Source of the DNA: Begonia masoniana
Taxonomy: Eukaryota > Streptophyta > Magnoliopsida > Cucurbitales > Begoniaceae
Direction: 5' to 3'
Length of the DNA: 64,000 nt
NCBI GenBank assembly: GCA_022432975.1
Contig: CM039511.1
Location: 47,068,902 to 47,132,901 of the forward strand
The notes beneath the pieces are model-generated. The model was not told where the DNA came from, made no database searches, and was given only the letters and a program-made list of their open reading frames with translations. How positions within the stretch are numbered: position 1 is the stretch's first letter; every line of letters begins with the position of its first letter. A program made the translations under genes and the position numbers. This document shows, piece after piece, positions 10,059 to 21,479 of this stretch.

Positions 10059-10313
10059 GGACCGGCCGTCCCCTTCTAAATTTTTTGTCTTTTACTGAGA
10101 AGGGCATGACCAGTCCAAGTAGAAGGGCCGGCCTTTTAGAAGGACGATCGGTTAATTAGGACCGACGTCTCGGCAGTTTGGCAAAATTAGAAGGGACAAC
10201 CGGTTCGTCAGACCGGCCATCCCTTCTCGTTGCATCAAGACACGTGACTATGTAATGGGTATTTGTCCCATATAGAAGGGATGGTTGGTCTCGTTAGACT
10301 GGTCGTCCCTTCT
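10059..10313. repeat. Cluster of inverted repeats with arm AGAAGGGACGACCGGTCT
   Basis: The arm occurs in both directions. Two tight hairpins are 10189-10227 and 10274-10313, each with about 16-18 bp arms and a short CGTCA or CGTTA loop. Another pair uses arms at about 10059-10077 and 10098-10116. More diverged arms lie at about 10120-10170. GC-rich short motifs in both orientations next to AT-rich sequence resemble the subterminal repeats of CACTA (En/Spm) transposons. No CACTA terminus is seen here, so the class is only a guess. Confidence 0.65.
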
Positions 10314-10379
10314 CCCTCTATTATACCCCAACCTCATCTTTCAAAATTACACCAAAATTCTCACCACAAAATTGGCTTG

Positions 10380-11060
10380 GGTCTTGTCGATTGAATTTAG
10401 CAATCAGATATGTCAAGTCAATATAATATCTTTTGGTATTTTTATAAAATTAATTTTTTACAATTTGTAATCTACGTCTTTTTTATTATTTAATTCACTA
10501 AAATAGAAATATTGTACAAGTGTTATAAAATCACGAAAATTTCAAATTATCTTTCCATAGTCTTGTGAATATGCGGTCAAATTTTCAAATAAGTCCAAAA
10601 TTGTTTGGTATTTCTTTAAAATTAATTTTTTATAATGTGTAAGGTATGTCTATTTTATGATTTAATACACTAAAATGACAATAAATTGTAGAAGAATTAG
10701 AAAATCACAAAAATTTTCAGATTATCTTTTCATGGTCTTATAAACATGTGGTCAAATTTTCAAGTCAAAATTTTCAGATTATCTTTCATGGTCTTGTAAA
10801 CATGCGGTCAACTTTTCAAGTCCAATGTCGTTGGTATTTCTTTAAAATTAATTTGTTTATAATGTGTAAGTCACGCTGTTTTATAATTAATACACTAAAA
10901 TGTTAATAAATGATATAAGTTTTAGAAAATCAAAAAAATTTCTAGGATTATCTTCCCATGGTCTCATGAATATGCGGTCAATTTTTTTCAGTAAGTCTAA
11001 TATCGTTTGATATTTCTTTAAAATTAATTTTTCATAATTTGTAATTTAATGAAAAAATTG
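10380..11060. repeat. Degenerate tandem repeat of about 172 bp, four copies
   Basis: The landmark TTGGTATTTCTTTAAAATTA recurs with its GGTA or GATA at 10435, 10607, 10833 and 11009. Spacings are 172, 226 and 176 bp. The long spacing contains an extra internal duplication of about 55 bp (CATGGTCTT..GCGGTCAA..TTTTCAAGT). The unit is AT-rich with no open frame. Confidence 0.8.
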
Positions 11061-12420
11061 AAAAACTAGACAAAATTTCTTTTGTTTATGACTCCCCATC
11101 ACTAGTTTTAACCAGTTTCTGCATAATCAAATCATCAAACAGTACAAGAATTTATAGCATAAACTAAATTACATCAAACTAAATTACACTGAACCAAAGT
11201 ACATAAACTAAGTTGCGGCGGTGGGCATCAGGTGGAGATTTGTTGTCATAGGGGGACGAAGGTTGGACATCATCGTCATCGGCCTCCATCCAATTCAGAA
11301 TGATTTGCCTCGTATCACTTTCGTAATCCAGCATCCCTTTAAGATACTCCGTCACCTTTTTAATGACACTTCGTCTGTCTCACTTCGAGCAGAGAAGTAT
11401 GTCTGCGAGAACCTCTATGTCCGTCCTACTAGCCCTCTGGGTGGACCCCTGGGGGGACCATGGCGCGTCGTGGCTTCCTTTATATGAACATTCCGAGAAG
11501 TGAAGGCCTCCAATCTCCCCTCATTGTCCTACTACATGTTGACTTCAACTAGGCCAATCCGAATCAATTAAATCTTGTCAAATATGTCGGCGGCCCGCCG
11601 TGATCTCAGCTATTCTCCAAACAATAATTGAATCTCAAATCGCCCGATGATCTTCTGAATCAAACACGCCGGGAGACAACATATTGTGAACCAACCAAGC
11701 CAATCTATCGTGAACCACCCAAGCCAATCACAGTCTCGATAATAGAAAAATTTTCTATGTAGGTTGATTTTTGAACTTTTCCAAATAATGGTTTGTCACC
11801 CATTTTACAGTTAGCGTGACGATTCTCAATTATCCTTGCACAGCTGTGGAAATCAATGTACTCTTTATTTGGAATGTAAGCTCAAGCATTCAGTGTCACT
11901 TACATCTGTCTTCATACGCTGCCGTGAGTCACTGAGCTTCACTTTTAATGAATTGATGTAATATCATAATTCAAAGCATATTCGACTATTTCTTCTCTAA
12001 TAGCGGTGGATAACTATATTTTTTACCAAAAGAAACTCATAGAATTTTTTTTTCCTCCCGGTTATGTTTTTCGCCTCGTCATCTTCCGACTTGACCAGTG
12101 TTCGAAGCTCATCTGTCTACGGTTGGCGATATTGAACGCATCTCTATTTGTCATCAACTTTTAAAAAGATGAATGCTCGAAATTATTCGTATTTGGGCAT
12201 GGCCTTCCAAATACTATCCATGTTGTCAACTTCCATTTGTATATTGGCTGCGTCACCCTTCTACTTAATAAGAATCAATCAACGTTGCAATAAATAAAAT
12301 AAAAGTCCGAGAGAAATACAACGTCTCTACAGGTTTTCAGTTTTCGAGCATTGGTGAGTTCAAAAAAGGATGTCTCTTATATAGTATAGGAGAACGGAGG
12401 CCGTTCTGAGAATGGTCGTT
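11061..12420. other. Unassigned intergenic or transposon-internal sequence
   Basis: No domain is recognised. On the minus strand at about 11225-11400 a short acidic peptide-like stretch (MLDYESDTRQIILNWMEAD) can be read and looks less random than its surroundings, but it runs only about 70 codons before a stop. It could be an old transposon protein remnant belonging to the repeats on its left. The plus-strand open frame at 11221-11487 is its shadow. Confidence 0.45.
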
Positions 12421-12429
12421 CGTTTACTT

Positions 12430-12810
12430 ATCGAGTCTCGTGACTCAATATGTCACGGGCCAGACACTGAGTCGGAGAAAGGCATATTCCCATAAACAAA
12501 CGTCCATTCCCAACAGTATCTGCCTCGTGCAATTATTGAGTTCACATTCCAGATCTAATTCGAACAAAAGATGGCCCTCCATTTAACGGTCGTTTTTTCG
12601 CCCAAGTTGGCTGCCTTGGTGACAATTATTAGTCACGGGCTGGCCAATGATTGGGAGAGACAGACATCCTTTAATATGGAATTGTGTCCTTTACCCTCAA
12701 AAACAATTCGGTTTTGACAATTATTGAGTCACGTGCTGGACGCCTGATTTGGGAGAAGGACGGCCGTTAATAGGGAATGCACTTGTTTTTTCTCCCAATC
12801 ATACTCCGTT
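12430..12810. repeat. Degenerate tandem repeat of about 92 bp, four copies
   Basis: Landmark GTCACGGGC or variants occur at 12452, 12540 (decayed), 12632 and 12728, spacings 88, 92 and 96 bp. Shared flanks are CAATTATTGA before and TGATTGGGAGAAGGAC then a CGTTAATA-like stretch after. No coding potential. Confidence 0.65.
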
Positions 12811-13315
12811 ACAATCATTTCCTCTTATTCAATACATTTTACTTTTTTTCTAGCACAAAACTCAAGGGTTTGCCAAAGATAAACTTGACTAAAAAACTAA
12901 AGAGGTAGTATTCGGCATCATCACTGATATAGTAGTTCAATTTTTTCAAAACATATAACTTCCTTTTTTTCTGATGTTATAAACTACTTCAGCGCATTCG
13001 GAGATCTCACTATAAGTTAAATAATTTTTCAAAAAAAATCCTATAAATCAAGTTAAACCCTTCAGACCACAACTTTCAAGTTTAAAATTTCCCCAGTATC
13101 TTGCAAAATATGTAAAAAACGATTACTGATTACTAATTCAATCATATAATTATTAATTTATAGTTGATATTTAATTGTTTTTAGATTGTTGCAAACTTAT
13201 GTAATAAAAGCTTATATTAAGGCTAGCAAATTGCAATTTCGTAATTTCGAATTTCAGCTACTATATGTCTGCAGGAAATGCAAAGTTCAATTATGATGGA
13301 TAATCATTAAAAAAC
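12811..13315. other. AT-rich contig end, nothing recognised
   Basis: AT-rich sequence up to the first assembly gap. I see no gene, repeat or element boundary. Confidence 0.6.
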
Positions 13316-13415
13316 NNNNNNNNNNNNNNNNNNNNNNNNNNNNNNNNNNNNNNNNNNNNNNNNNNNNNNNNNNNNNNNNNNNNNNNNNNNNNNNNNNNNN
13401 NNNNNNNNNNNNNNN
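13316..13415. other. Assembly gap of exactly 100 N
   Basis: One hundred N in a row, the conventional placeholder for a scaffold join of unknown size. The order and orientation of sequence on either side should not be taken as proven. Confidence 0.99.
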
Positions 13416-15446
13416 ATGTGTTGTTTATATAAGAGGTGCATTTTTCAAACATGGAAACACACTCTGGACGACAGTTTTCGGAAAAACTATTGCTGGATTC
13501 TAGGGAGGGAAGGATGGGTTGAGGGAACAGACACACACAATAACAGTAATGGAAGAAAAAGGGAGAAATTTTCCAATTAAGAGTTTTTTTTTTGTTAAAA
13601 AATTATAGTTTCCTTAAAAAGCTTATTAGAGGAAACAAAATTGAAAAAAACACATAGTCGAAATATGCTTTAAAAATTAATGGTATGACATCTAAATTTC
13701 ATGTTTCCAAAACAAAAGTTGCAAGTGGGAACTTCTCGACGACTTCCCCGACAGTGTGTTTGGGGAAAAAAGGGGGGGTGGAAACGGATGTGAAGTGGCG
13801 GGGACTTGCAGCTTCGGAAGATAGGATGGCAACACAAATTGAGCTTACAATTCTAAATACAAAAGAGTTTTCATCCATTTCTCCACCAAGCTTATCCAAG
13901 GAAAAAAACTTAAGGAATCGGACACGTTAATCTTTTTGGGATAGGGTCAAAAGTCCAAAAACCCATTTTCGTGGGGAAAATTGCCTTCATAAATTCGAGG
14001 GGACGGTGCGGGAAATGATTTTAAAATGTTAAACATTAAACAAAAAAAAATCTTGCACAAAGAAAAACGCAAGAAAGTAAAGTTTCAAGGAAGAAACTTC
14101 TTAACGGGAAGGGGAATGTGGGAGGCCCGTAAAAACTGAGAAGGGGGAAAATAATGGTCGCCAAGGAGGGGGGGGGGAAAGGAAAAGCGGCAAAAAACCC
14201 AACCTGGAGTAGTGCCGAAAAAAAAAAGAAAAAAAAAAAAGAAAGAAATTTACGAAGAAAAAAAAAAAAAAAAAAAAGGAACAAAACAAAGGGAACAAGA
14301 GGTGTGAGATGTAGATTGAGCCGGTCAAGTTCGTAAACAAATTTAGTAGACCCGGACAAAAACTCAAACGAATGGGGTTCGTGTTTGTATATGTCGGGGC
14401 AGAATGGGCCATTAATAGTCATACCACTATCCTCACAAGAATTGATCCACTTTTTCAAGGTTGGGGCCCACTGCCGCTTTTATGCTTTCCCAAGGGGACA
14501 AACTTTCTGTAGTGTTCAAACATATTTGGGGGGACGGGGACTCACGTGTACTTGAAACTTTTTTTTTCGTATAGTAACAAAAACCACCCCACTTTCATTA
14601 TTTTTTCTATATAGGTTTTTCATAGTGCAAAGGGGTAAAAGAATCTTTCTACACCACGGGCCGAGGGCAGAAAAAAAGAAAGGAAACAAGGAAACCCATC
14701 TGAACTATTCAAAACAATATAAGCCTATTATTTACAGTATTTATGTTTTAACATAACTGAATTTAGTGTTTTTATTTGGTAATGTAATTTATTATTTTTA
14801 TTTAATGTGTTAAGTTATGTATTTTTTATTATATTTCTGTTGAATGTAAGTATACTATTATTTAATTGTTACCAGGTATTTATTATAATTATTCAAATGA
14901 GGGGTTTTTACAAAAACATACAAGTTAAAAAAGTTACATAAAAAATGAAGTGACATAAAGCATAAAAACCTACACACACTTATGTGGGAAGATGGTCAGT
15001 ATTTAAAGTCTTCCATCCATTTGCATTGGAGGTTATGTATAGTCTTCTATGGGGGGGGGGGGACTGTAGTAACGCTCTTTATGAAGGTGAACACTTCCAT
15101 TTCACTCCTCTATGGGAAATACCATCGGGGACTCTTCCCTGAGAAACAAACAAACACAAGCGCGGGCACCTACACTTAGGGACCCCATACTTGAGCTTTC
15201 CTCACGGGACGAGTTCTGCCCAATGAGGAACTCTATGTTAACTGACGCATTTCGGCCCCCTTTTTACCTAGCCGTCTGGGGAAGGGGCGATAGCTGCCCA
15301 CAGGGGGCTGCTGCCCATTAGGAACCATCCCAGGAGGATGGGAATGGCTTCCCGTATTATTTCTTCAGCCAACCCAAGGGGTGCCTATCAAAAACGTCAA
15401 AAAAACGAGGGGACTCAAACTCACATGCCAATTTGCCTCGGAGTGG
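13416..15446. other. Unassigned sequence at a contig start, probably poorly polished
   Basis: Frequent long A and G runs (for example about 14165-14176, 14217-14280 and 15050-15062) and no recognisable family. Short open frames on both strands are low-complexity (poly-Lys or poly-Phe) and overlap each other. The texture is that of uncorrected long-read sequence next to a gap rather than of a gene. Confidence 0.5.
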
Positions 15447-15935
15447 ATGAGGGTGGGGGGGGGCGAGGGGGGTGAGGGGGGGGGGGGGGGGGGGACGGGG
15501 GGGGAGGGCACCCCCGGGGGGGGGGGGGGCGGGGGGCGGGGGGGGGGGGGTGGGGGCGTGGGGGGGGGGGGGGTGGGGGGTTCGGGCGTGCGGGTGGTTT
15601 ACGGGGTTGGGGGGCCCCGGGGGTGGTGGGGTGGGGGGAGTGGGGCGGGGGGCGGGGGCGGGGGGGGGGTCCGGGTGGGGAGGAGGGGGGGTGTGGTGGA
15701 ATGGGGGCGGGGGGGAGGGTTGGGGGGGTTGGGGGGGGGGGGGGTCGGTGGGCCGGGGGGGGTTGGGGCACCCCCCCCGGGGGGGCGGGGGGGGGGGGGG
15801 GGGGGGGGGGGGAGGCGGGGGGGGGGGGCAGGGGGGGACCCGGGGTCGGGGGGGGGGGCGGGGGGGGGGGGGGGGGTGGGGGGGGGGGGGGGGGGGGGGG
15901 TGGGAGGGGGGGGGGGGGGTTGGGGTTGGGGGGGA
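15447..15935. repeat. About 490 bp of near-pure poly-G low-complexity sequence
   Basis: G makes up the great majority of bases, with scattered single T, C and A and no fixed period. All six overlapping open frames here are Gly- or Pro-rich by composition alone. There is no regular unit such as a telomere or G-quadruplex repeat. Near a contig edge this is most likely a base-calling or read artefact. Confidence 0.85.
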
Positions 15936-16500
15936 ATCAAACCGTGGAAACTCCTGGTTTTTCAAACAAGTTACGGGGTTTGCCCGGGATCTTGTGAGCT
16001 TCTCATTCTGCTTCGCCACACTCGTAGCTTGGTCTCAGCCCGTCGATGATCAATTGAATCAGTGGGCCACCGTCGGGAGATTATGGTTGGATGTCCGCCT
16101 GACTTCACGCTTGTGACCTAAAATCACGAAACCAGGGTAAAAAATCTTCCTGTTGTACAGCTTGTCCATGACATACAGTTCCATGCAGCTCACGAGATCT
16201 CTAATGTTCATCTCGCGCCGAGGGGGGTGGGGTCGAATTTGAATAAACTGAGCTTGACATTAAATAGCTTGGTCGTGGATTCACGAAACCACGCAATGTC
16301 AGACTTGCGATGAATATGTAGGGAACTATACTACTCGGGAAATCCAAAACACAATTACAGTCTCGCGAAAGCATTGAAATATTGCTCAGCCTCTTCCATG
16401 GCAAACCGCGCACTTATTCACCATCTGTGGACGTACAGAAGTTCTGTACACAAGGACGTACGTACTCAAACCTCCTGAATCCGGTTTGCCAGTCAAGTTC
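15936..16500. other. Unassigned 5' flank of element B
   Basis: No domain or repeat recognised on either strand. It is not satellite, which matters because the other flank of element B is satellite. A minus-strand 70-codon frame at 16201-16413 has no recognisable features. Confidence 0.5.
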
Positions 16501-17341
16501 TGATGTGATCCAGCAGCGACAAAACCCAGCCCAAGAGCAACGATACAAATGAGGAAATTTGGAGGCCCAATGACACGGGTCTCACAAAGCTAAGAAGATG
16601 CGTGAGGCCTTGCAAGGATTAATTTAGAGATCCAAGGGAGAGAGGAGCGCGAACAACTGTCAAAACTATGAATGTGAGAGGATTGAAGATATGAAAATCA
16701 AGTTGGAAGCAAGGGAGGGCCAAAGATGTGCAGAAGATTTACAGTGCTATGACATGCACGTGCAAGAATTAAAAAGTCACATGAGAAGCACATGCAAATC
16801 CAAACAAACGCGTTATAAGAGATTTTATCCGACAGAATCTACTAAATCAATGCCAAATCATATTCAACGTGAGAGGATAATCTTATCATGCAAAGGTCAT
16901 TATCATCCGGGGATTTTATTAGTTATTTTATTTTTATTTCGTTTTTTTAATAGTTAATTAAGTTCATGTGTAGCCTATTTTAATGGCCAAAACACTTTTG
17001 ATTAGAAGAAACAGTTCTGAATTAAAAATGAGGGTTTTTTTTAGAGAGGATTTCTTTAGTTCTTGCGAAGAACAACGATCTTCTTCAAGTCACGCTTGAA
17101 GAACTCGCGTGATAGCTTTGGTTCTTACCAACGAGTTTGGTCTAGGTCAAGCTCCTGTTTTGATAGTTGGTTCAGCAAACAGGTGTGGCTCGGGTCAAGC
17201 TCCTGTTTTGATAATGGGTTCCATCGAATTCTTCGTTGGGGTCTTAGTTCCTTACTTTGTTCTGTTCATCGAAAAGGGTTCCTTTGAATATTCCGCCATT
17301 GTTGTTGGGTCCGGGCTCCTTTCGATCCGAGGTTCGCATCA
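16501..17341 (+). repeat. 5' LTR of element B
   Basis: It begins TGATGTGATCCAGCAG and ends GAGGTTCGCATCA at 17341, with the primer site following. Its second half matches the LTRs of C and D closely (AAGCTCCTGTTTTGATA, twice). TATAAGA at about 16814 could serve as a TATA box. The copy at 22551 retains the same landmarks. Confidence 0.87.
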
Positions 17342-17343
17342 GT

Positions 17344-17355
17344 TGGTATCAGAGC
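17344..17355 (+). promoter_or_regulatory. Primer binding site of element B
   Basis: TGGTATCAGAGC, complementary to the initiator Met tRNA 3' end, lies two bases after the LTR. The adjoining CTTCGG is shared with C and D. Confidence 0.92.
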
Positions 17356-17464
17356 TTCGGGCTCTTGCTTCAAGAAGCTATCGTTCATTTTTGTTATCAA
17401 TTTTTTTTCTTCATCTTATTCTATCGTAAGTCATTGATTCTTTTTTTTTTTCGTGAATTTGTCT

Positions 17465-17640
17465 TCTTGAAAAGTACAAAAAAAAAGTTGTCAAAAGTAA
17501 AAAAACAAAAAAACAAAAAAAAGAATTGTCAAAATGTCAAAAAAAAAAAAAAGAGTACAAGTAAAAAAAAAAAAGAGTTGTCACAAAAAAAAAAAAAACA
17601 AACACAAAAAGAGTTGTGAGAACAAAAAAAAATAATCGCA
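17465..17640 (+). repeat. A-rich leader minisatellite of element B
   Basis: Repeats of GTTGTCAAAAGT followed by a run of A lie about 120 bp after the primer site. The same array sits at the equivalent place in C and D. The open frames across it encode only Lys/Ser/Gln repeats and I do not regard them as genes. Confidence 0.8.
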
Positions 17641-18129
17641 ATTTGTGTAAGATTTGAAATTTCTAGCCTTTTAAATTCAAAATTCGTCTTAATCGTAGAT
17701 ATGTTTCTTTTGAAAATTCAAATTTGAATCTTCATTCGAAATATTGTCCCTTTAACCAATTTTATTCTTTAGGTTCAATTGTTGAATTTCCTTTGAAATA
17801 TTTGTCATCATCCAAACTTTTGTCCTTATTTCACTTATACCCTTGAGTTAGCCATCCTTACAAATTTAAACTTTAAGCTTTAAAAGTTTGATTTTTTATA
17901 GTTTGGCTGTTGAATTTTCCCATTTGATCAAGTTCTTACGTAAAATAGAGGGAGACTAGATTAAAAGGAGAGGGTGGACTATTATGAAAAAGCCTTAATT
18001 TTTTAGTTCGAAACACAGTGGATTGACATCCAGCGAGAGGAAACACGTGAGGCTAGGTAGTCTTAATGATTAGTTTTTTTACCTTCTACCTTTTCTTTTT
18101 ATTTCTTATTGTGGTCTAAAAAGATATCA

Positions 18130-19170
18130 TAGTGGATAACACAACGCGTTGATTTAAAATTGTTCATTAAAGCCATGCAGATCAATTCACGGCTCTAAAT
18201 CAGAGAAATGGAACGATTGGAAACTGCCCCCACCCTAATCAGGCACGACAAAGGACGATTTTGATGGAGAATGCCTAAAGTATAGTGGTTATTACCCAAA
18301 AAAAGGAATTAGGGGAAAAACCAGAAGCAACGATTTCCGAATATCAAGGGTAAATATTCCACCTTCAAGGGAAGAACGACCCCGAGGGATATTTGGATTG
18401 AAGAAAAAGTAGACCCTTGGTATTTGAATTCCAAAAATTTTCGGAGGGATAAGAGATTAAGTTGAGCACCATGGAGTTCACGGATTATGCTAGGATGTTG
18501 GTGGGCTCAATTAGTTAAGAACCGGAGGAGGAAGGTGAAGACAAATCCGCACATGGGAAGGACTTGAAGGCCATTCATGAAAAAAAAAGGATATGTGCCA
18601 TAATACTACTATAGAGACGCGTGTCGAAACGCTCCAAAATTGCCAAAGGTTTCAAAAGTGTGGAGGAATATTATAAAGAGATGGAGGTAGCTATGATAAG
18701 GGCTAATGTGGAAGAAGATAAGAAGAAACCATGGCTCGTTTTTAATTGGTAGGGATTGAATCGAGGAAATTTGCGGATGTGGTGGATGCAACTCATCGAC
18801 TGACAGGAGTTACTACACAAATCAATCAAAATAAATAGAGCGGCAACTAAATAAAGCCTAAAGAAGAAGTACGTAGGGGTTGGTACAACATCAACTGCAA
18901 CTTGGCAAACAAATTGGAAAAAAAATGAGAAGCCAAAATCGAGGGAGGGGATTGCTAAGAAAAAAACTGTGTCCAACAATCAAGGTGTTACCACAAAAAG
19001 CTAAGGCTGAGACTTCAAACCAATTAGAACTCAAGAGATTAAGTATGCTTCGGTGCCAAGGGTTCGGACACAAGCCTGCGAATTGTCCAAATAAAAGAGC
19101 TATGATTTTAAGGGGACAAGGCGATGTGGAGAGGGTAGTTCGAGGGCTGGTGAGAGCCACCCACTGAGGA
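18130..19170 (+). pseudogene. Gag of element B (broken)
   Basis: Near 18140 the sequence matches the start of D's gag (KLFIKAMQ-like) and then the RQRTILMENA and GRTTPRDIW-like region corresponding to D's gag. At about 19050 a degenerate zinc knuckle reads CQGFGHKPANCPNKRAMILR, the element's CCHC box with its second cysteine displaced. Frames change repeatedly. Unlike C and D, this copy retains the region between the gag N-terminus and the knuckle, which is how the deletion in D can be recognised. Confidence 0.75.
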
Positions 19171-19214
19171 TTGTAGTGACATGAGGTAGAGGAACAGTAA
19201 AAGAGATCTTTTAG

Positions 19215-19690
19215 TCACAAGGCGAGTATTGAAGTGCAACAAGGAAATGGCGACAAAGTACAACGGAGCAATATTCCATACACGATGTCATGTGCACAAC
19301 AAAGTTGTAGTTTGATATCGATAGTGGGAGTGCACCAAATGTAAGCCAGCACATTATAGTAAAAGTTGAACTTGAAAACCGAGGCAAAATCCAAAACCAA
19401 AAGTTGCAATGGTTTTAAGCGATTGTGGAGAAACAAGGTGACTAAACAGGTGGAAGTCCTGTATCAATGGTAGATACCAAGATAAAGTGTTTATGGATGT
19501 AGTCGATGCAAGCACCCAAACTTTTGGGAGACCTGGCCAATTTGACGTAAACGTCAAGCATAATGGTTACAAGAAAGAGTATTCGTTGGTTTCCAATGGA
19601 AAAAACCATATCCTACACATTAAAGCATGGGAGGCAATTGTAGACCAAGAGAGGATTGCAAAGAATCCAAAAGATTAGGAAATTTATTTA
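19215..19690 (+). pseudogene. Protease region of element B (broken)
   Basis: The active site is readable as IDSGSA at about 19317-19335, so the catalytic Asp codon (GAT) is present here, unlike in D. QWF..SDCGE, TKQVEVLYQW and GRYQDKVFMDVV follow, then HNGYKKEYSLVSN. The blocks match D's protease one for one but are interrupted by indels, including loss of most of the LLGRPWQ block. Confidence 0.8.
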
Positions 19691-20080
19691 AAACGATTGA
19701 AAAGAAAAAAAGAAAGTGGTGAAAAGAAATTAGTGAAAAGAGGCCAAAATAGAAAAAGAAAGGGGGGAAAGAAACAATAGTTGAAAAGAGTACAAAGGAG
19801 GGATGAAAAACCGAGGAGGAAGAGGAGAAAAAAATCGAGGGAAAAGATGAGAAAAGCGAGGGAGAGAGTGAAAAAAAGTCAAGTGGAAACAAATCGTGTT
19901 GATGAAACAAAATGAGGACGCGTGAGATGATTTTTGCGTTTATATAAAGATGTTTATTTTTATCATCTAATGGACGTACCAAATTTTCTTCCAAGTGCTG
20001 TGAGTCTCTTTTGCAGGAGTTTAGGATGTATCCCAGAAGAGTTACCAAAGGAGTACCAAGACTAGAGGAATCGAGCATCA
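19691..20080 (+). other. Charged linker between protease and RT of element B
   Basis: Lys/Glu-rich sequence (ESGEKKLVKR-like repeats) followed by the stretch corresponding to D's YKDVYFYHLMDVPNFLPS-like segment. Broken by several stops. The long minus-strand frame here is a composition shadow. Confidence 0.6.
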
Positions 20081-21300
20081 AATGATTTCATCCCGGGTGC
20101 GACAATTCCAAACCGACGGATATCGAGCAAATCCAGAGGAAACAAAGGAAATTCAAAGACAAGTGGGACGATTTAATGGACAAGGGTCTAGTGAAAGAAA
20201 GAGAAAGCCTAATGCTCGGACCAGTGATATTGGTGCAAAGAGGACGGATCATGGAAGGATGTGGTAGAATTGTCAGCAATCAATAAAATAACGGTAAAGT
20301 ATCGAAATCCTATACCAAGTAGATGACAGGCTTGATGAATTATATGGTGCTTGTGTATTCTCAAAAATTGATGTTAAAGAAGGATATTATCAAATTCGTA
20401 TGAAAAAGGGGACGAGTGGAAAACTGCCCTTTCAAACACCAAAAATGGACTGTATGAGTGGTTAGTATGCCTTGGGATTATCTAATGCACCTAGCACATT
20501 ATGAGGTTAATGCATCACGTATTACGATGTTTATTGCGAAAATTTGGTCGTGGTTTATTTGTGATATATATAGTTTATAGCAAAAAATTAGAAAAAACTG
20601 TGAAACATTTAAATAGTTTTAATGGTTTGCGATAAACCAATTATATGCTACAATCAAAAAGTGCACTTTGGGAATGGAATCGGTAGTGTTTCTGGTTGTG
20701 TAGTGAGCGAGAGGGAGTTTCGGGGACGAAGAAAAGGCAAGGAAAAAGGAGTGGCGACACCGAAGAATGCTAACGAGGTACGTAGTTTCTGGATTAGATA
20801 GCCTTGTACCGAAGATTCGTAGAGATTTTTATTACTATTGCAAGAACCCATTGAATGATTGGTAAAGAAAGATTTGTGGATTTTAAGTGGACCGAGTTAC
20901 ATGAGAATCTTTAATCTCTAAAAAAGTAAAACTAATGCCACCTTGTAGTTTTGCCAAAATGTGGAGAAAAACATTTGAGATTGAATGGATGCGGCGGGAA
21001 AAAGGAATTGGTGGTGTTTGAGAGGTGTGAAGCGATTGCTTACTTTAGTGAAAAGCTAGTGGATGCGGTCTAAACTATCCAACATACGACAGATTTGTAT
21101 GCCTTGGTGAGAACATTACAAACGTGGCAACACTACTTGTGGTCCAAGGAGTTCATAATCCATTCCGACCATGAAAGCCTAAAATACTTAAAGACCAAGG
21201 AAAGTACAAAGAGACATGCAAAGTGGATGGAGGGGTTTTTTTTTTTTAATAGAGACTTGCTTTGTTATTCATTATAAAAAAGGTAAAGAGAATGTGGTTG
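20081..21300 (+). pseudogene. Reverse transcriptase and RNase H of element B (broken)
   Basis: RT blocks are readable in changing frames: NPEETKEIQRQV near 20110, a KIDVKEGYYQIRMK block near 20370, and LYEWLV..GLSNAPST near 20445-20500. An FVIYI..VYSKKLE region near 20560 holds the expected catalytic loop, but it is garbled by indels. RNase H follows at about 20970-21240 with [20 protein letters not shown] and [16 protein letters not shown]. This shows that B descends from an element with complete RT and RNase H. Confidence 0.85.
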
Positions 21301-21479
21301 CGAGCATTATCAAGACGTTACGTGCTTATAACTACTTTACAATCTAAGTTGTTAGGATTTGATTAATAAAGAATTATAGGAATCGGACTCGGATTTTGAT
21401 TTGTTTGGAAAGAATGTGAGAAACAGGCAGTAAGGATTATTATAAACATGATGGATTTTATTAAAAAGGATAAAACTTG

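Noticed and set aside
14036..14458. A 140-codon minus-strand frame
   Set aside because: Mostly Phe and Pro from T and C runs opposite poly-A and poly-G, in a noisy contig start. No domain visible.
15447..15935. Telomeric or subtelomeric G-rich repeat
   Set aside because: There is no TTTAGGG or other fixed unit, only irregular G runs.
15357..16116. Large overlapping Gly-rich and Pro-rich open frames on both strands
   Set aside because: They come purely from poly-G composition and occur in all frames without motifs.
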